Shown: in pieces, positions 51,822 through 54,277 of the stretch | Layout of the letters: each line of letters begins with the position of its first letter | How positions within the stretch are numbered: position 1 is the stretch's first letter | Assembly: GCF_900113115.1 (NCBI RefSeq) | Contig: NZ_FOOF01000026.1 | Span: 1 to 54,277 of the forward strand | From: Duganella sp. CF458 | GTDB lineage: Bacteria > Pseudomonadota > Gammaproteobacteria > Burkholderiales > Burkholderiaceae_D | Direction of reading: 5' to 3' | Length of the DNA stretch: 54,277 nucleotides | Made by a program: the position numbers and the translations under genes | Notes under the pieces: generated by a model | The model's database searches: none | The model's input: only the letters and a program-made list of their open reading frames with translations | Told to the model about the DNA's origin: nothing

Positions 51822-52514
51822 ATGAGCCGTACCGGCCGCCTGTTCCAGCTCATGGATGCCATGCGCGGCAGCCGCCGTCCCGTGACTGCGGCCGCGCTGG
51901 CGGAAAAGCTGGGTGTATCCGAACGCACGATTTACCGCGACATGCAAACCCTGGCCGAACTGGGTGCGCCGGTGGAGGGTTCGGCCGGCCTTGGTTACCT
52001 GCTGCGCAGCGGCTTCTTCTTGCCGCCGCTGATGTTCGACGCCGATGAACTGGAAGCACTGGTGCTCGGTGCACGCTGGGTGCGTCGCCAGGGCGACTCG
52101 ACGCTGGCGCAGGCGGCGGCCAACGCGCTGGGCAAGATCGCCACCGCCACGCCGAAAGACCTGCGCGACGACATGGCCGATACCAGCTTGTGGGTGCCGC
52201 TGGTGCGCGACACCCCCGAATACGACGAATTCGTGCGGCCCGCGCGCGAAGCGATCCGCCGCCAGCACAAGATGCGCATCCACTACAGCGACGAAAGCGG
52301 ATCGTCCTCCGAGCGCACGGTGTGGCCGTTCGCGCTGGCCTTCTACGATGGCCGCCGCCTGCTTGCTGCCTGGTGCGAGATGCGCAAGGCGAACCGCCAC
52401 TTCCGCATCGACCGCATTGAACACGCCGAGGCACTTGCAGAACGCTATCCAAAACCCCGCCACGAGTTGCTCAAACTTTGGCGCGAAGAAAACGCGATCA
52501 ACGAAGACTCCTGA
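51822..52514 (+). CDS. WYL-domain (YafY-type) transcriptional regulator
   Basis: 230 residues. An N-terminal HTH-11 domain (VTAAALAEKLGVSERTIYRDMQTLAELG) is followed by a WYL-type ligand domain with WPFALAFYDGRRLLAAWCEMR and a short C-terminal part. The stop codon lies inside a 14-bp palindrome (52504-52534), and the glutathione transferase gene starts 64 bases after the stop. Regulators of this type often control the adjacent enzyme gene. The ligand is unknown. Confidence 0.9.
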   Translation: MSRTGRLFQLMDAMRGSRRPVTAAALAEKLGVSERTIYRDMQTLAELGAPVEGSAGLGYLLRSGFFLPPLMFDADELEALVLGARWVRRQGDSTLAQAAANALGKIATATPKDLRDDMADTSLWVPLVRDTPEYDEFVRPAREAIRRQHKMRIHYSDESGSSSERTVWPFALAFYDGRRLLAAWCEMRKANRHFRIDRIEHAEALAERYPKPRHELLKLWREENAINEDS

Positions 52515-52534
52515 CAGAAACTGTCAGGAGTCTT
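52504..52534. promoter_or_regulatory. 14-bp palindrome at the end of the WYL regulator gene
   Basis: aagactcctgacag (52504-52517) pairs exactly with ctgtcaggagtctt (52521-52534) around aaa. There is no T tract. It covers the last codons and stop of the regulator and sits 45 bases before the glutathione transferase start, as expected for an operator in that gene's promoter region. The tgacag...ctgtca core is, from memory, frequent at targets of YafY-type regulators. Confidence 0.6.
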
Positions 52535-52578
52535 GGTTACGATAGGCGCATTCGATCAACCCACCCAGGAGTTTAACG

Positions 52579-53202
52579 ATGCGCCTCTATCACAACCCAC
52601 TGTCTTCCAACGCCCGCCGTGTTTTGCTGACCGCAAGCCAGCTTGGCATCAAGCTCGATCAAGTCGTCATCGACTTCGCCAACGATGGCGACCGCAAGCG
52701 GCTGGAAGAAGTGAACATCTGCGGCAAGGTGCCCGCGCTGGAGGACGACGGCATGCAGCTGTGGGAATCCTGCGCCATCATGCAATACCTGGCCGACAAG
52801 CACGGCGCCGCCGACCTGTACCCGACCGCCCTGAAACAGCGCGCGGACGTCAACCGCTGGATGTTCTTCGGCGCCCAGCACTTTTCGCCTGCCGTTGGCA
52901 TCCTGACCTGGGAATACCTGTGGAAGAAGCTGGTGACCGGCCAGGGCCCGGACCCGGTCGAAATCGCCAAGGGCGAAACGCTGGTACACGAACACGCCCG
53001 CGTGCTCGACAAGCACCTTGCAACGCGTCAATGGCTGAGCGGCGACAAGCTCTCGCTGGCTGACTTCGCCGTCGCCGCACCGCTGATGTATCTCGGCCGC
53101 GCAAAAATTCCGGTCGAGCAATATACGCAGCTGCTGGCCTGGTTCAAGCGCGTCCAGCAACTGCCTGCATGGCAAGAGACCGAAGCCCCATGGCCATTTT
53201 AA
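52579..53202 (+). CDS. glutathione S-transferase family protein
   Basis: 207 residues. An N-terminal thioredoxin-like domain (LYHNPLSSNARRVLL, catalytic Ser candidate; GKVPALEDDGMQLWESCAIMQYL for the gamma-glutamyl site) is joined to an all-helical C-terminal domain with LSLADFAVAAPLMY. It conjugates glutathione to electrophiles or acts as a peroxidase. Ribosome site ccaggag precedes ATG 52579. It is probably under control of the WYL regulator and lies 132 bases before a dehalogenase gene. Confidence 0.92.
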   Translation: MRLYHNPLSSNARRVLLTASQLGIKLDQVVIDFANDGDRKRLEEVNICGKVPALEDDGMQLWESCAIMQYLADKHGAADLYPTALKQRADVNRWMFFGAQHFSPAVGILTWEYLWKKLVTGQGPDPVEIAKGETLVHEHARVLDKHLATRQWLSGDKLSLADFAVAAPLMYLGRAKIPVEQYTQLLAWFKRVQQLPAWQETEAPWPF

Positions 53203-53224
53203 GGTTTGTGTGAGTTCACGCACA

Positions 53225-53318
53225 GAGTGTGGCCAGTCCCAAACATAAGATGGAAGCGTCTCTTTCAGGACATCCCTAGTTTTGGACTTGGCCCACTCTT
53301 CGGAGTGGGCGTTTTTTT
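53225..53318 (+). promoter_or_regulatory. candidate transcription attenuator in the dhaA leader
   Basis: A perfect terminator hairpin (53291-53310, then eight bases with seven T) lies 16 bases before the dhaA start. Its 5' arm, together with the bases before it (53279-53298), is also complementary to 53225-53244 over about 18 pairs with two bulges and one mismatch. The two structures cannot coexist, as in antiterminator/terminator switches. A further small hairpin (53208-53223) precedes it. The signal is unknown. Confidence 0.5.
53291..53318 (+). terminator. intrinsic terminator between gst and dhaA
   Basis: gcccactc (53291-53298) and gagtgggc (53303-53310) form an 8-bp perfect stem with a ttcg tetraloop, followed by gttttttt. 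It may end the gst transcript or act as the attenuator of dhaA. Confidence 0.88.
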
Positions 53319-53334
53319 CTGAGAGAGAGATAGC

Positions 53335-54186
53335 ATGCAATCGATCCCCGCATTGAATTCCACCATCGCCTATCGCGAGCTGGGCGAACGCAACGCGCAC
53401 GCCGTGATCTTCTTGCACGGCAATCCAACCCACTCGTTTATCTGGCGCGGCATCATGCCGCACGTGGCTGCCCAAGCCTGGTGCCTGGCGCCGGACCTGA
53501 TCGGCTTTGGCGCCTCCGGCAAGCCCGATATCGCCTATAGCTTCCTCGACCACGCGGCCTATCTCGAAGCCTTCCTGCAGCAGATGGACATCGAAGCGTT
53601 CACCCTGGTCGGGCAGGACTGGGGCGGCGCACTGGCCATCCACCTGGCCGCGCGCTATCCCACCAAGGTGCGCGGCGTAGCGTTGATGGAATTCGTGCGC
53701 CCGAGCCCGACGTGGGAAGACTTCCACCCGCTGGAGCAAGCGCGCGAACGCTTCAAGCTGATGCGTGCGCCGGGCAGCGGCGAAGAGTTCGTGTTGCAGC
53801 GGAATCTCTTCATCGAGCAGATGCTGCCGAAGGGTTCGCTGCGCCCGCTGACGGCGGACGAGATGGAAGCTTACCGCGCGCCTTTCCCGACGCCGGACTC
53901 GCGCAAGCCGATGCTGGCCTTCCCCCGCATGATGCCGATTGCCGGCGAACCGGCCGAGGTGTACCAGCTCATCGAACGCAACGAAGCGGTCATGGCCACT
54001 GCCCAATACCCGAAACTGATCCTGTTCAGCCCGAACGGCGTGCTGACGCCGCGCCCAGTCGCCGAACGCTACGCCACGAAATGTGCAAACTGCAAGCTGG
54101 TGGAGCTCGGCGAAGGCACCCACAACCTCCAGGAAGATCACCCGGACGCCATCGGCCGCGCCATTGCCGCCTGGCTGCCAAAATAA
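53335..54186 (+). CDS. dhaA: haloalkane dehalogenase
   Basis: 283-residue alpha/beta hydrolase of the DhaA subfamily. Oxyanion/halide Asn in FLHGNPT (N30), nucleophile D95 followed by halide-binding W96 in GQDWGG, acid E119 in LMEFVRPSPTWEDF, and base H263 in GTHNLQED. These match the Asp-His-Glu triad and Asn-Trp pair of DhaA, so hydrolysis of carbon-halogen bonds is likely. Natural substrate unknown. agagagaga precedes ATG 53335. Its leader contains a terminator 16 bases upstream of the start, so expression probably needs read-through or antitermination. Neighbouring gst suggests a detoxification theme. Confidence 0.93.
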   Translation: MQSIPALNSTIAYRELGERNAHAVIFLHGNPTHSFIWRGIMPHVAAQAWCLAPDLIGFGASGKPDIAYSFLDHAAYLEAFLQQMDIEAFTLVGQDWGGALAIHLAARYPTKVRGVALMEFVRPSPTWEDFHPLEQARERFKLMRAPGSGEEFVLQRNLFIEQMLPKGSLRPLTADEMEAYRAPFPTPDSRKPMLAFPRMMPIAGEPAEVYQLIERNEAVMATAQYPKLILFSPNGVLTPRPVAERYATKCANCKLVELGEGTHNLQEDHPDAIGRAIAAWLPK

Positions 54187-54262
54187 AAGTCGGGGTCAGA
54201 TACCGTCTTGAATGGCAAGCCCTTTTTCCAAGTATTTTGGGTCAAAGGGTTTGCCCGACTTA
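54186..54262. repeat. partial copy of the aaagtcggggtcag repeat with internal hairpin
   Basis: The 14-base core of the palindrome at 24853-24934 recurs at 54186-54199, starting at the last base of the dhaA stop codon. aagtcggg (54187-54194) is inverted as cccgactt (54254-54261). Inside, ggcaagcccttt (54214-54225) pairs with aaagggtttgcc (54244-54255) with one G-T pair. No gene is seen in the remaining bases to 54277. Confidence 0.7.
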
Positions 54263-54277
54263 ACTACCCCGTAAATC

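Overview
The window is about 54 kb of high-GC (roughly 60-65% by eye) bacterial chromosome. It opens inside the 3' end of a 5S rRNA gene. Several features point to a betaproteobacterium of the Burkholderiales, most likely Oxalobacteraceae (Massilia/Telluria/Duganella group): the 5S sequence, the queA-tgt-yajC-secD-secF block, tandem fadD genes, a GltIJKL-type uptake system, and dispersed repeats with the core aaagtcggggtcag. This placement is an inference from gene families and style; no database search was run. There are no tRNAs, no CRISPR array, no complete insertion sequence and no prophage. No gene-free stretch exceeds 300 bases.

Layout. 1-125: 5S rRNA end and terminator. 260-1975: secreted M4 (thermolysin-type) protease. 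2073-8863: a compact lipid locus that matches the uncharacterised E. coli ynbABCD set (CdsA-like cytidylyltransferase, hydrolase/methyltransferase fusion, CDP-alcohol phosphatidyltransferase, PAP2/dual-specificity-phosphatase fusion). It is extended by a patatin-like protein with a non-canonical active site, an SDR and a PagL lipid A deacylase. 9000-14404: a 3-hydroxyisobutyrate-dehydrogenase-like enzyme, an M20 amidohydrolase, a molybdopterin oxidoreductase and a lipoprotein aminopeptidase. 14575-17967: two tandem fadD genes. 18053-19471: a shortened lysozyme-like gene and a low-GC orphan gene. 19501-24850: PhoD phosphatase, thioesterase, Atm1-like ABC exporter and M20 peptidase. 24853-24934: a perfect 82-bp palindrome. 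24955-29462: an amino-acid symporter divergent from a GltL-I-J-K-type ABC operon. 29706-37208: amidohydrolase, VOC protein, pyrC, DUF3025, oxidoreductase, an exported unknown, an MFS carrier, a 42-residue membrane peptide and a membrane-anchored glutaredoxin.

37205-42962 is a regulatory/envelope locus. On the minus strand, a BlaI-type repressor is followed by a BlaR1-like M56 membrane protease fused to an M23 endopeptidase domain, a TonB-dependent receptor and a second, paralogous M23 endopeptidase. Divergent from these, across two operator-like dyads, are two small exported proteins. 42959-50665 is housekeeping: recG, queA, tgt, yajC, secD, secF. 50726-54186 holds a GntR-like LacI regulator, a WYL regulator, a glutathione transferase and a haloalkane dehalogenase (dhaA) whose leader can fold as either a terminator or an antiterminator.

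The most promising systems are the extended ynb lipid locus, the BlaI-M56/M23-TonB receptor locus, and the dhaA leader. All functions are inferred from visible motifs and family knowledge.
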